In this document: piece by piece, positions 35,940 through 48,200 of the stretch
Position numbering within the stretch: the first letter of the stretch is position 1
Layout: each line of letters begins with the position of its first letter
NCBI GenBank assembly: GCA_964019135.1
Contig: OZ025260.1
Span: 36,623,373-36,687,372, forward strand
Direction: 5' to 3'
DNA: 64,000 nt
DNA from: Arenicola marina
Taxonomy: Eukaryota; Annelida; Polychaeta; Arenicolidae
Made by a program: the position numbers and the translations under genes
The notes under the pieces: generated by a model
The model's input: only the letters and a program-made list of their open reading frames with translations
Told to the model about the DNA's origin: nothing
Database searches by the model: none

Positions 35940-36300
35940 CTCACTCAGATGCGAGCGGAGTGGGGCTATGGAAGAGCCCACGTTTGAGCCCACCAGCAGG
36001 TCACTCTGTCATCACTGGTGTGTCCGCCCCTCTACTGCCGATGCTGACACTCCACCCCTCCCCCATTACTACCCTCCCCACCCCTACCCCCGGCTATGTT
36101 CCCTCCCTGCAGTCACCCCCGTCTCACCCACTTCCAGATCACCCCATGCCGCCCATCTGCTCCCTTGTCCACCCCTACCAGTTTACCGCCTGCACCCAAC
36201 CCCTACGTCTGTCGTCTGTAGATATACCCTTAGATTCTACAGCCTACACTCCCTCCCCATTCCTCTGTCGCCTATATATGTTAGTTGAACTAAAGAAAAA
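35940..36300. other. C/T-rich low-complexity stretch
   Basis: Pyrimidine-rich DNA (cccctccccattactaccct and similar). It is open in two plus-strand frames and would give proline-rich peptides, but with no repeat, domain or splice context. I do not call a gene. Confidence 0.45.
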
Positions 36301-36671
36301 AACTGTTTATCGTTTTGAACTCTTGTAACATTGACTACATTCGCCCTACGCGCTCACTATCCCTTCGGTGGCTGAACAGGCGGGAATTATCAAAGCAACA
36401 CCTAATGAGTATCAATGATTTATAAATCGTGTGTGACACGGAATGTGGTTTGTTCGAATATAAGTTATACCTCTAACGGGTACCCTGTCACCTTCGCTTT
36501 AAATGGCGTGTCGTTACATAATTATAAAGGTATATACTGTTGACACTGCAGCAAACTACTTAAAAAACACATAATTTTATACTCTTTAAATAATTAGGCT
36601 ACATTTGAAGTGTTACACGTTGAAGGCGAACTTACTACCATAGATGCAACTAGATGTAACTTTAATGGTCC

Positions 36672-36707
36672 AATTATTATTATATTATTATTATTATTAT
36701 TATTATA
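36672..36707. repeat. (ATT)n microsatellite
   Basis: About eleven near-perfect tta/att triplets with one interruption. Confidence 0.9.
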
Positions 36708-36938
36708 TATTTGCATATACTTTGCAGAAGCATGCATGAAAAAGCACAGTTGGGTCAGCCAAAAGGAGGCGTTAAATCAAGTGGCAACCTTCACGAACCC
36801 CGCCAGAAAAGTGGCCGACTTTACCAGGCAAGTATAAGACTAGTATTGCTTCCTGTTACTACATTAGTGACTTCTGCGATATGATCGCAGCAACGATCGC
36901 ACGCAAAGGGTTTCAATCAAAATAGACCATTATCAGAA

Positions 36939-37087
36939 CAGGGGTGGATCCAGGAATTTTGAAGGGGGGGGGGGGGGGGCGTGCATTGAAACTTGCGCTC
37001 GGGGGTGGGGGTGGACCAAGCCTCAGGTAGCAACCTTCCTCAAACTGGTGGGGGGGGGGGGGGGTCCAGGACCCCCTGGACCCGCCC
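36939..37087. mobile_element. hAT-like MITE (CAGGGGCGGATCC family)
   Basis: Starts caggggtggatccaggaatt and ends ccccctggacccgccc, so the ends are inverted copies. The interior carries two long G tracts (36966-36979 and about 37050-37064). About 150 bp and noncoding. Confidence 0.65.
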
Positions 37088-37619
37088 ATGTCAGGATATA
37101 AGTTACACTGGGCACCAATTTCGAGCCTTAAATTATGCTAGTGATAAAGTAGTTGCTTGGTCTAGTGACACGCTCACATTGACCAGGCATGACACTGAGC
37201 TGTTTGTCTGGTATATTTAGACCACAAGACTTAAATCAGCTACGGCATTCATATTTGAGGTTTCAATTATGTATTTGAGTGTCCTCCTATTTTAAAGCGG
37301 CGTACAGTTTTAGAGCAGCTTGCTAATTAGAATAGTTCTCGAATGTTGATTCGTTTCAGGTGACACCTGCCCCGGTTGCCCATCAGAAGGAAGTTTCGGT
37401 GGTCACCGACTCGGCGGACGACCGAGTGAGGCGTGAAAGGAGATGCGTATATTCTGCTGCAAGTTATCGGGACCTGTAGTACTCCATTATGGCATGAGCA
37501 CTAATCGTTAGAACCGCTTCTGTCACAATGGCGGACAAAAAAAGTCAACATAAGAAGTTGAATAGAATGATATCAAGTAAGATCCTGTATGGCCGCTGTA
37601 TATAGCAATCATAAATAAA

Positions 37620-37932
37620 GCGATAAAATGAAAATTCGGGGGCAAATAAAAACGACATTTTGTGGGTGGAAAAACGTTTTGTGGGGGTAAAAATAACGAC
37701 TTTCTGTGGTTAGAAAAACTTTTTAAAACCATTTATTGCCTGTCTTAGAAAAAAAAAAAAACGTCCCAAAAACGTTTTTTGCAGGTAAAAAAAAGTTTTA
37801 AAATAACGTTTATTTTCCGTTTATAAGTGTCCACAGAATAACGCGATTCCAACGTTTTTATTTAACGTTTTTTAAACTTTTGTGGAACATTTTCAACACA
37901 TAAAAAAAACGTTTTATTGTTAGCTGGGTTGA
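37620..37932. mobile_element. AACGTTTT-rich MITE-like element
   Basis: Dense aaaacgtt/aacgtttt words in both orientations, ending ttttattgttagctgggtt. That terminus is the complement of the cccagc-type start seen at 24340. Likely the same family; the left boundary is unclear. Confidence 0.5.
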
Positions 37933-37999
37933 ACCTATTAATAACCAGACGCCGCTCTTAGATGTGTCAAAGCTATCGCATGTGTCAACACAACCGCTG

Positions 38000-39840
38000 G
38001 GTGCTTATCACCTTATCCCGCGGCATCGGCGGGCTACCTGGTTTGGTGCCAACAGTAATAATATTTCTCCCAACGCCTTATCGCCCGAACCGTCATCAAA
38101 ACAAACAAATCCCGTACTGTCTCGCGTCCACAACTTCCCATTAGTAGCAAGACAACGAACTCTGCCCGGGGGACCTTGCCTATAATACGCTTCTCTTAGC
38201 ATCAGTCACAGCAGTATCCAATTTTACTACACGTTCATTCTATAGATCCAACCAGGACGTCAGGCAGATTTTATCCACTGAAGTTAGTAGTACTACGTTA
38301 AATGACGAACAACGGACGGGAAACAGTCCTTTTTTTACTCAATCAATGTATGAGCTTGGGCCATAGTGTTACTGGACTGATATTAGTTTATTAGCGTGCT
38401 TTAGTCGCAATTTGAGCATTCTGTACTGGATGCACAATAATTGCACAGGTTAAAAGTGTTTAAATATCCTTAACATTTATGTCCCGTTATTCCGTAGCCC
38501 CCGGTCTAAATTTATGTCAATATAATTATCGATGTTATTTCTGCCCAATGTCTTCTGCCAGCTACTATTTGACGCATAAAACAAAATAGTAGCAAATAGT
38601 TACTTTGTTTCCTAGTCACAAGCCCATGGACCATGTGGACGCATTGTGCAATGTATGCTTGGCTGTTTTGGTGCATTATGATTGTAACGTATTTATCACC
38701 AGAGGTTCGACTAATGACTAAATATCACATAGGGAGATTCCACGTATTGCTTTGATATGAAAATAGGGGTCTATACACTTAAGTCCGTCTGCCACACGCT
38801 CATGAAGGGTTGTCATTGTATTTGTTGGTAGTCCAGGCAGCGGGCCACCTTACGCATTGTGGTGTGCCCCTCCTCGTTTTGCATTGGACTGCTCACAGTA
38901 TTTTGTGGATCCCCCGTCCCCCCCTCCAACCCCCGTTGTACAATGATCCAACCCCCACCCCCTTTTCAAGTTCTTTGATCCGCTTCTAAGTTCAGTATTG
39001 TATACCCCCTGCCTCCCCCCCGCCCCCGCCCCCCCCCCTTCCGCTTGCGTGTTGAAAATCCTGGAGTTTGGCATCAAAGATACCACTGGTCCACATTATA
39101 CTGTGCGTACCGTACCGGACGAATTCTTATAAGAGCCATGTTACTTTCGAACTATTTTTTCGAGTTCGATCGAGGTCAAAGGCGTGATCGAATAAACTTA
39201 GACCCGTGTTACTTTGAAATATTTTTCGCCTTCCCCGCCACCCCCCCCCCCTCTTCCCTACGCCAACCATACTACTGAGCCTCAAACTAAAGACTTACTC
39301 GCCAGTAATAATGCTTCCCTGCACCCTTTGTATTCAAACCTACCAACTCGTCAGGTCGGTCAAGGGGAAGTCAATTCCGGCAGAGAAACAAAAATAGACC
39401 AAAGTGTACTTTCGGCGCAGGCATTTAATTCCCCCGGCCTCCTATAAATCAATCAGCATGAAGGACACTACGCGGGTCACTACCTCACGGGAACGGGTGA
39501 TGGCGTACATGTGCATGCAAATACAGGCCAGGAGATATTATAGGGAGAGGTTTCTAGCTCTATGGTGAATTCAACCGTGGAACGTGTATTCGTGGTTTCG
39601 TAAATGAACTCTAGAGAAGTAAAGGGGACGCCACTGTTCAAATAATGAATTTGCAACCGTGAGCTGTTCAACGCCTTCGTAACGAGTTTTGGATTGTCGA
39701 CTAACCATCTCTTACGTTAGGAATATTAAATTGATGAATAGGTTGCCCTGGGTTGAGGTGGTGTGTGTAGTCACCGGTTAAGAGGTCACACCGTTTCACT
39801 TATGACATGTAATGGTAACCTCACGAAGACCATTTTTCTC
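38000..39840. other. Intergenic DNA, no gene identified
   Basis: Only short open frames, plus C-rich tracts at 38910-39045 and 39235-39255. No repeat family that I can name. Confidence 0.4.
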
Positions 39841-39849
39841 ACGTTACGC

Positions 39850-40400
39850 GATCCAGCCCAAACGCTTAATTGTGATAACATGCCAACGTTAAATTAACCT
39901 TATATGAACGTTAGCAGCTACGTTTGATTAACGTTTTATGGTTAGTTATTGTAACGTAAGTTTGCTCATTGATGTCACGTTACATTAACGTTTGCATTTT
40001 AACTCGAACAGTACATTTTTAATCGAATATCTAATGGTAGCGTTCAGGAAAATTAAGCCTTCCTGCCTGTGTGTCACCTCATATTTCCCGAGCGGTGGCC
40101 CCAGGTTAGTTACCATTGGCACCAGTGTGGTAGTTGAAGCCATAGACCTCCGTAAGTTCATCCCCGCCAGATCGGGGATTAAATCCCGTTCGCGAGTCAG
40201 ATTACAATTGCTAACCATTGCGCTACCAAAGCAGGCTTTATATTAGACCACTTTTTTCTGCGACCTTAGGATTTTTTGCAAACGTTTTTCTAACGTTAGT
40301 TTTCAAATTGTAAACAAAAAATAAATGTTCGTTTAACGATTTAAAGTAGCTGGAAACCATATATCAACCATTCGAACCAAAATCTAACATTACATTAACC
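39850..40400. mobile_element. AACGTTA-rich element carrying a tRNA-like SINE
   Basis: aacgtta/taacgtt words are spread over 39870-40010 and 40280-40400. Between them, on the minus strand, is a tRNA-like segment (about 40100-40240) with A-box-like tggtagcgcaatggttagc and B-box-like gggatttaatccc. This looks like a SINE or tRNA-related segment inside a MITE-like element, but the order of events is unclear. Confidence 0.45.
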
Positions 40401-40529
40401 TTTACATGCCATCAATAAATGTATAATAAACCATATCCAAAAGCGCAGGTAGCTGATGGACGGCCGGTAAGTTGTTTTTGAACTCACGGGTAAAGTAACT
40501 GAGGCCTGGTGACGGGCTGCAACAGCGGG

Positions 40530-40650
40530 GGGGTGGGGGGAGGGGAGCCATGAAACCAAAGGAGATGAACTCCTTTGGTTTCATGGCTTCAATAAAAAAA
40601 TAATTCATCGCTGGTCTTTGCTTCTTTACGTTTAGGCTCCCCCCCCCCTC
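40530..40650. repeat. Perfect 19-bp hairpin within a larger inverted repeat
   Basis: agccatgaaaccaaaggag (40547-40565) pairs with ctcctttggtttcatggct across a five- to six-base loop. G-rich DNA on the left and gctcccccccccctccc on the right extend the inverted structure outward. Probably a small foldback MITE. Confidence 0.75.
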
Positions 40651-40659
40651 CCTATTAAT

Positions 40660-41760
40660 TATTTAAGCCCTCCAATCCCCGGACAATCACGGCTCCACCC
40701 ATGTCTTAATGCTGGCATATTACTGGGATTGGACGGGTACAATTTACCACTATAAAGGCTATATTCGGCCGTTGGCCTGGTGCTATCGAACCGGAACATA
40801 GCTACTTAATAAGCCTTTGTTCCGGTGGTGCGCACAACCTTTTAGCCTGGCGCACTGGATAGTGGCTTAAAGGGGTGTCAGTCCGCCGATCATAACACAG
40901 CTATATATCTGCTTCAGTTCATGTATTTATTGACCCCATAAATTATACATGAGAACACGTTGCGAACAACTTACCAGTCACAATGTACCACAGCTAAACA
41001 TTGATAACAACGTAGTTAATCAGTTGCCTTCAGACTTACTGACGAACATCAAGTGTGTCCTCATAAAATACATAAGATATATGTCCATCAATCAACATAT
41101 CTGGCTTTTAGTGTCATTATATTGACTAAAAGTACTGTATATGCAAATACGATAGACGCTTGACATGTACACGAGAATAGACGATTATAACTCTTAATTT
41201 GCAGTATTGAGAAACTGGTGACATTAAATTGGATTGACGAGTAACGCTAGTGCCATATTACTTGGAAACACAAAATACGAGAAATTGCTGGAAAAGAAAG
41301 ACATTACCAGTGATAAATTGCATGTACATGTATATAGCATTACAAGACAAGACCTGGTAACTGGCAATGATTTCATTATGGCACTAATACTAATATTGGT
41401 TTCTTTCATAGCCGTAAGAAGCAGAAGCGTCAAGGGGGGCGCCATCGTACATTGGAGGGAGGTTGAGTGAGGGGGGCAAATGTGTATCTCCAGTGTTTTG
41501 ACCCCCCCCCGCCCCACACACTTCCGGTCGTCAGATTTGGAGGCGTAATGCGGCGCACTTGTGCCACCTTCCCACTCCTTAAATGAAATGAAATGATTTC
41601 GGCCTGTAACTGCATAGAAGGGCTAAATTAAATACGAACCAAAGAACGTCCGCTTTTCTCCTGCTTTAACCCCCAAACATTAGCCTGTGACATTGTCTAT
41701 TCAAACGCCTTGAGCACTTCATCAAGCGAATTGCATGATATTCGTCGGTCGAATACAATA
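40660..41760. other. Downstream flank of the receptor gene, no gene seen
   Basis: AT-rich DNA with short open frames and a C tract near 41505. It should contain the 3' UTR of the receptor gene, but I see no clear polyadenylation signal. Confidence 0.4.
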
Positions 41761-41767
41761 AACTTGA

Positions 41768-42281
41768 TTAGAACTTCTGAAGGTCAGTGGCGGAGGTGCC
41801 CTTCGAGTTGGTCGTACAATTGTCGTTGCTTTGTCGTTCCGCGTTCCCTTCCCCAAGCCGCTGCGACCGAATATTCTTGGCCTTGCCGCCATCCCTGTAG
41901 CGGCGCCGGACGAAGGTGTAGGCCAGACAGTTGAAGAGGCCCCCCATGTTGGTGCAGCAGACCGAGGCACAGAACATGACGAGGTGGGGCGTGGCGAAGA
42001 GCCCCCACGTGGAGTAGACGATGTAGGCCCACCACTGGGCGATGTAGGCGGCCACCACGCACATCATCGCGCGCACCGTCCGCTGGTTCCGCTGGCGATG
42101 CATCTTCTCGACGGCATCGCCACCCCCGCCACCGACCGCCGTCATGACGGTGGAGATTCTCTGGATCTTGATCCAGATTCCCAGGTAGCAGAAGACGTTG
42201 AAGAGGAAGGCGATAACGAGAACGACAGCGCAGAAGTTGGCCAACACGGGTCCGGCGGGACGACGCATGTCAATGGCACAC
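41768..42281 (-). CDS. Receptor exon 2 (TM5-7 and C-terminal tail)
   Basis: Starts after the pyrimidine-rich acceptor ttttcctcttgcag and encodes 170 residues and a stop. Includes a Gly-rich third inner loop, HRQRNQRTVR before TM6, and a tail ending ATDLQKF. Confidence 0.85.
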
Positions 42282-45200
42282 CTGCAAGAGGAAAACAAAT
42301 AAGCAATAAGCAAAAGACGTTTTTTTTAGGCGTAGCTTTGCCAGTCGAGAGTTACTCCCCTCCCAACCCATCCCAACAAAACTTGTCAGTGACACATATC
42401 GGTATTAATATGGTGTAGCGCATGTGTGCATCTGTTGGTCAGCCCGAACGGCCGTTGCTTGGGTCTAATGTCACCTGTGCAATGTTTATCTGTGTGCAAG
42501 ACAACGATCACATGTCTTTCTTCGTATAGAATATGTTTGGCTGTATATTCAGGAGGCTTTGGCCATATCGTGCCAATATGGGAAGGAAAGGAGAGTGAAG
42601 CCATGTCCCCAGGGTAACCCCCTACTATTTGCGAAGAAGGACATGGGATCTTAATCCTGTGACCACAGACAGGACCACCAATCCACGTGCCGTTAGACTC
42701 TCCGGCATAGATCGCAAAATGACAAACAGAGGTTACAACATATTATTTAAAGCCATCAACCAGTCGTACAAGTCCGGCACCAGGTTTGTCCCTAACCATC
42801 CAACCGTTTGAATTAAATGCCTTACATATCAATACGTCTTAAATATTCTTTGCTTTGGGTTTTTTTAGGCCTTGAGTTCCTCTGTGTTCGATGAGGAGCC
42901 CGGGGGCACTATTATACAAGTCTGGTAGGGAGGGGGCGTGGGGTTCCACGGGTGCCCATTGATGCCGGAGTGAGCGCATTTGTGATGAAAAAGATACCCT
43001 GCAGAGCGGATATTTTAAAACTTGCGGGGGGTGGGGGGGGGGTAGGAAACTTGCGACCGGGCGACTTTGGGGGGTTGGGGAGGGGGGGGGGGCTGGTTGG
43101 AATGCGCGTTTATAGAACGGGTTTGCCGTTTAAAAAGGATAAACCGAGCGGGTTTGCCGTTTAAAAATGATAAACCGAGCGGGTTTGCATCCAACTGCGA
43201 TATAGGGCAAGTCAACGGGAAAAAATACCCCGACCGAGCAGATTTTGGAGGCAAAAACGCCCCTACCAAGCGGATTTTGGAGGTGAAAAAGGGGGGGGGC
43301 ATTACCGCGGACACCCGCAGCCAAACCCAGTAATGTCTTAAGAAGTAATGGCCGCCGAAAAGTTCACTACTCGAACTGGCGGGATTCGAACCGGCGACCC
43401 TTCCCATCCAGGCTAGCCATAAACTCATGGCTATGGTTGAATGATAGCCATGTTGCATTCTATAGCAAAAGAATTACTTCAGGTGACAAATCGAATTGTT
43501 TAAATTTAGCTTTCATAATTAGTTTCAATAAGTTAACAGAACTTAATTATACAAAATTACTGATGTGTGAACTGTTTCAAAGTTGTTAAAGCATTTAAAC
43601 AGAGCCATAATTGCCTACTGGCACAAAGATAGACAACAACATGCCACCATTGTTTTTTTACAGAAAGTTGATCAATGCACATGTGCAAGGTCATCACATG
43701 ATCACATAAGCCATGCTAATTTTATTTATTCCTTCTTGTTTAGACTGATTGGATCAGTGAAAACACATGTTTTCTTATGAGTTTCTAATGACAGACTGCA
43801 TTATTTTGGCCTTTCAAAAAAGTTTACACATGTTATTAGCCATTACTTGTCAGGAAGTAATAGACAAAGGTTTGTCTCTGTTATAAAGCTTTTACCACAG
43901 TATTAAAAGAAGGAGAGTCACACTTGGACAAAGTCAAGAACCCTGAAATAGGTTGTCCCATACCAGAATTTTACTATTGAATGCGACTAGGCTCTGTCTC
44001 AGCCCACACACAGCTTAGGGTTGGTTTAAACATACGTATTTAACGAGGATACCCCGAATAGCATACGCTATGAACATAGGGCTTCCTCACAAAAATGAAG
44101 CAATATGTTACAATGTAAAACAAAATATGCAATAGTACAGTGGCGAGGCAAGTTGAGGTCATGAGTTATCCTAATAAGACTGCCGATTAAATATTCTCTT
44201 TCGCTCTTATAATTAGGACAGTCGAGAAAAAAATGCTTAACAGTCTCACTAACAGCACCACATGAACAGTGGGGGCTTTCGTTGCATAGTTTATCGTACA
44301 GATGTCTGTTTATCGTACAGGTGTTTGTACAGATGGTTGCTAAAACCCAGTAACATTTGCGCTAATGTTGCAATTTTCTTGAACCCATATAAAAGTAGCT
44401 TGTCTTGTTTGGACGTATGTTATACAGAGAGCAATACATAGATCGAAATTGGCTAACAGATTGGCTACGCACTACGCAGTGCGCGCGGCAAAGAGTTCCA
44501 CATTCGTGCACCTGCGGGGAAGAAACTAGATAAGTAGCTATTAGTTGTACAATGGGTGGTGCGGAATTGATTGGCATTGTTGCCTCGCGTCATTCTATTG
44601 GAACCCAACCTGAATGGTAGTCTAGATGTGATATAGGATGGGGTTGCGCCTAGGACGCACTGGGCATATTTAACAGCGATCTGAAATTGGCGGCGGTCTG
44701 TAAGTGAGGGACCGCTTTCGTTCAATAACCCGATTCTAGATGATCGGCTCTTTGCACCAGTGAATACGCGGATGGCCTCGTTTTGAACGTTTTCGATCTC
44801 CTGGCTGCTCTTGGCGTGACAGTCTGCAAATACAACACTACCATATTCTAAGAGTGGCCGCGCATATGACAAATAATATAGTTCTAAACTCTTACGAGAC
44901 CACTTATACTTCACCCGTTTGAGCAGATTCAATCTAACGGACTCTTTAGTAGTAATAATTTGGACGTGTCTTGTCCAAGACATATTAGACATAATAGTAA
45001 TACCCATGTGCTTATGAAATGACACTTTTTCATACTTGTCTAGTTGTTGCTTGGCTAAAAGAATGTGTTTTTACAACATAATATGGTATCTTAAGACGAC
45101 CTTAAAAACGTGAAAGCTGACGGGTGCCGCCTTACACTTCAGTTTTTTGCAACAAGTAAACAGTTATTGAGGGCGTAATCTGCCGCGATATCTCCCAATA

Positions 45201-48200
45201 ATAGTTGCAATTCATGTAGATGGACGTCTGCAGCGACGTGACATTTCCACCAAGATAAAAAGTCGTCCCAGAATGTTCTTACAATAGGGCATGATATAAA
45301 CCTGTGGATGATCGTATCAATTCCATCGCAGTAATCGCAAATGTCGTTTTCAACCATTCCCATTTTAAACAACCTACTGTTATATGGTACGAACCGATAT
45401 AGAACAGAAAATTGGAAGGATTGCAATTTTGTTTCCAGAGAGCTGCTGAAAGGTAACAGACAATATTGGGACTAGTCATCTTCTGAAATGCCGAACTCTT
45501 CTATCCACTTGGCGCGCTGTACAATAGATGCTGGCCTTGGAAGAAATGTCCAATACATTTGTCTACAAGTGTAATAACTTCGCGTTCTTAACTTTGTGAG
45601 CGCGTTCAGCTTGGACGTCTTTGATCTTTAATTTCCAGCTATGTAGAATGGCTGAACGTAGCGAGTAATATTCTAAGAAATTAAAACACACACCATATTT
45701 ATCTTTATTAAATCTTTCACCGTCTTAACGCCCTTAATATACCAGTTTTCGTAAAAGATCGTCTTGTTTTCAATTGTGATAAAGGGATTAAACCAGAGAG
45801 ATTCGGATAGTGCATCAATTGCGGAAACTGGTTCATGCTTTGACATTAGCTCTGCCCAGAAAATAACAAGATCTTTATAAAATAGCGGAACGTCACTTAA
45901 CAGAGAAGTTGGAACCGCACACCTGGTACTAAACAGATCTTCAAGTCGTATTGTTGGAAAACAGATCTGAGCACATTCCTTCCATGCCTTTTTTTCACTG
46001 CTGAAAATACGTTTAATGAAGCTAAGTCTAAGTGATTTCACCTGATTGAAGTACACAGGTGCTTTTAGGCCTCCTTCAGTTATTGGGAGAGCCATAACAT
46101 CTAATTTTATCTTTGGGGTTTTGTTGTCCCACAAAAACGAATTGATTAGGCGTTGTATACCTTTTACCGCTTCGGGCGGAATGAACATGTTTGTTGTAAC
46201 ATAAGTTAACTTTGACAGGGCTAAGGATTTTAGTACTAAGATTCTTCCTATCAGCGTTAAACTGCGCATTTTCCAGAGGTTCAAGCATTGTTTGAGAGCA
46301 TCAAGCTTTGAGCCCAAATTTACATTTGCCATTTCATATTCATCTAGCGTGAACGTTACTCCAAGCGTATTAAAAAAACGGAGTATTATTCCATTTTACT
46401 TTTAAAGTTCCAGGTGGGCGTCCGGCTTTGGAGCCGATCCAGATAGCTCAGTTTTGTCCAGGTTGCACCTTAAGCCAGATAACTTCGAGAAATTGTCCAC
46501 AAGGTTGAGAAGGTTTTCCGCGGACTTTTCGTCGGCAAGAAAGGAGGAGGTATCATCGGCTAGCTGTGATATTTTAACCGTTTATGTACCTAATTTTATT
46601 CCTTTAATATTTTCATCTCGTCGGACTGCTACTGCTAGAAGCTCTACTGCTATAACGAACAAAAAAGGGGCTAGTGGGCATCCTTGCCGGACGCTCCTCT
46701 CTAAAGGAAACCAATCTTTTGTATAGCCGTTATTTATCACACTGCTCAGGCTCCCTCCGTACAGAGTTTTCACAAAGCTCCTGAAATGTTCCCCGAAATT
46801 AAATGCGACTAGAGCTTCATCAATGTAGGTCCATTCAATCGAGTCGAAGGCTTCTCAAAGTCCAATAATAGAATTAATGCTGGTATATTTCTTGCACTTG
46901 AAATTCTGAGAATGTCTGAGATTAGCCTTATATTTTCACCTATGTATCTTTCTTTGACGTAACCGGTCTGATCGGAATTAATCATATAAGTCAAGACAGG
47001 TTGAATTCGCCTGGCTAGTGCTTTGCATGCTAGTTTGTAATCAACATTTAGCAATGATAGCGACCTCCAGTTTTTTTTAAAAGAGACCAGTCCTTATCCT
47101 TTTTGGGAATTAGTGATATCACACCTCTTTTTTGATCTGTAGACATGGTCTTATTTTCAAGTGCAAAATTTAGGCTCTCTATCACAAACTCTGATAAATG
47201 TTTCCAGAAGAATTTATAATATTCAGCTGTAAGCCCGTCTGTACCAGGTGTTTTATTAGGCTTAAATTCTTTTAGGGTTAAACTCAGTTCTTCTGAAATG
47301 AGTTCTTTATGAAATGACACTTGCTCAATGATACGGCCGGCTATATGTACATGATGTTTGATATCGCGATTCTTCTTACTGAACAATACAGTCTTTGTTT
47401 TCTTCAAGCTGATCTTCATTTTCCATTTTCAGACCACTCATGTATAGGTTGTAGATCGCGGTTTAATGCTCTTATATCTGCCTCGGCATCTAAACCTATG
47501 ACCTTGAATATAGACACATCGTCAGCGAAGAGGAATGTGTCGCTGTCTACGTCTTCTGTAATATCGTTAATGTAAACCAAGAAAAGCAAAGGCCCCAAAA
47601 CGGAGCCTTGCGCAACACCGGCTTCAACTTGACGCATAGACGACGACCTATTACGCTGTACAACAATTTGAAACCTATTTGACAAGTAACTCTTCAACCA
47701 TGACAGGGTTTGGCCTCTTATGCCATAACGATGGAGTTTTAATATGGTAAACCGGCGTGACTCACTTTGTCAAAGGCTTTACAAAAGTGTATAAAGACGC
47801 ACAGGACATCGTTACCTCTATCACGTTCTCTATAAATGTTGTCACATATAACAAGCAATTGGTTGACGGTAGAATCCCCCGGACTGACGTGGATTTGATA
47901 TAAGGTTTCCTTTTAAATGTTGGAATATATGACGAAACATAAGCTTCTCAGACACCTTGAATAGACAGGGAAGTAGTGCAACTGGTCGATAGTTTGACGG
48001 ATCCCACTTCGAACTCTTCTTATGTAATGGTACAACGCTCGCAAGCTTCCACTGATCAGGGAAGACACCTGTGCGCAGAGATCTGTTAAATAACCGAGAT
48101 AACGGTGAAGCAATCGCATCAGCCCCAATAGTGAGTAGTCTGTCACTTATTTTGTCGCGTCCAGTAGCTTTATTGACGTTTAACTTGGAAAATATATTGT

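Noticed and set aside
41831..42418. 195-codon plus-strand frame opposite the receptor exon
   Set aside because: It is the GC-rich antisense of the well-supported exon 2 and has no recognisable domain.
43370..43450. Functional tRNA gene on the minus strand
   Set aside because: Only the A- and B-box-like parts are present. The acceptor and anticodon stems do not form, so a SINE head is more likely.
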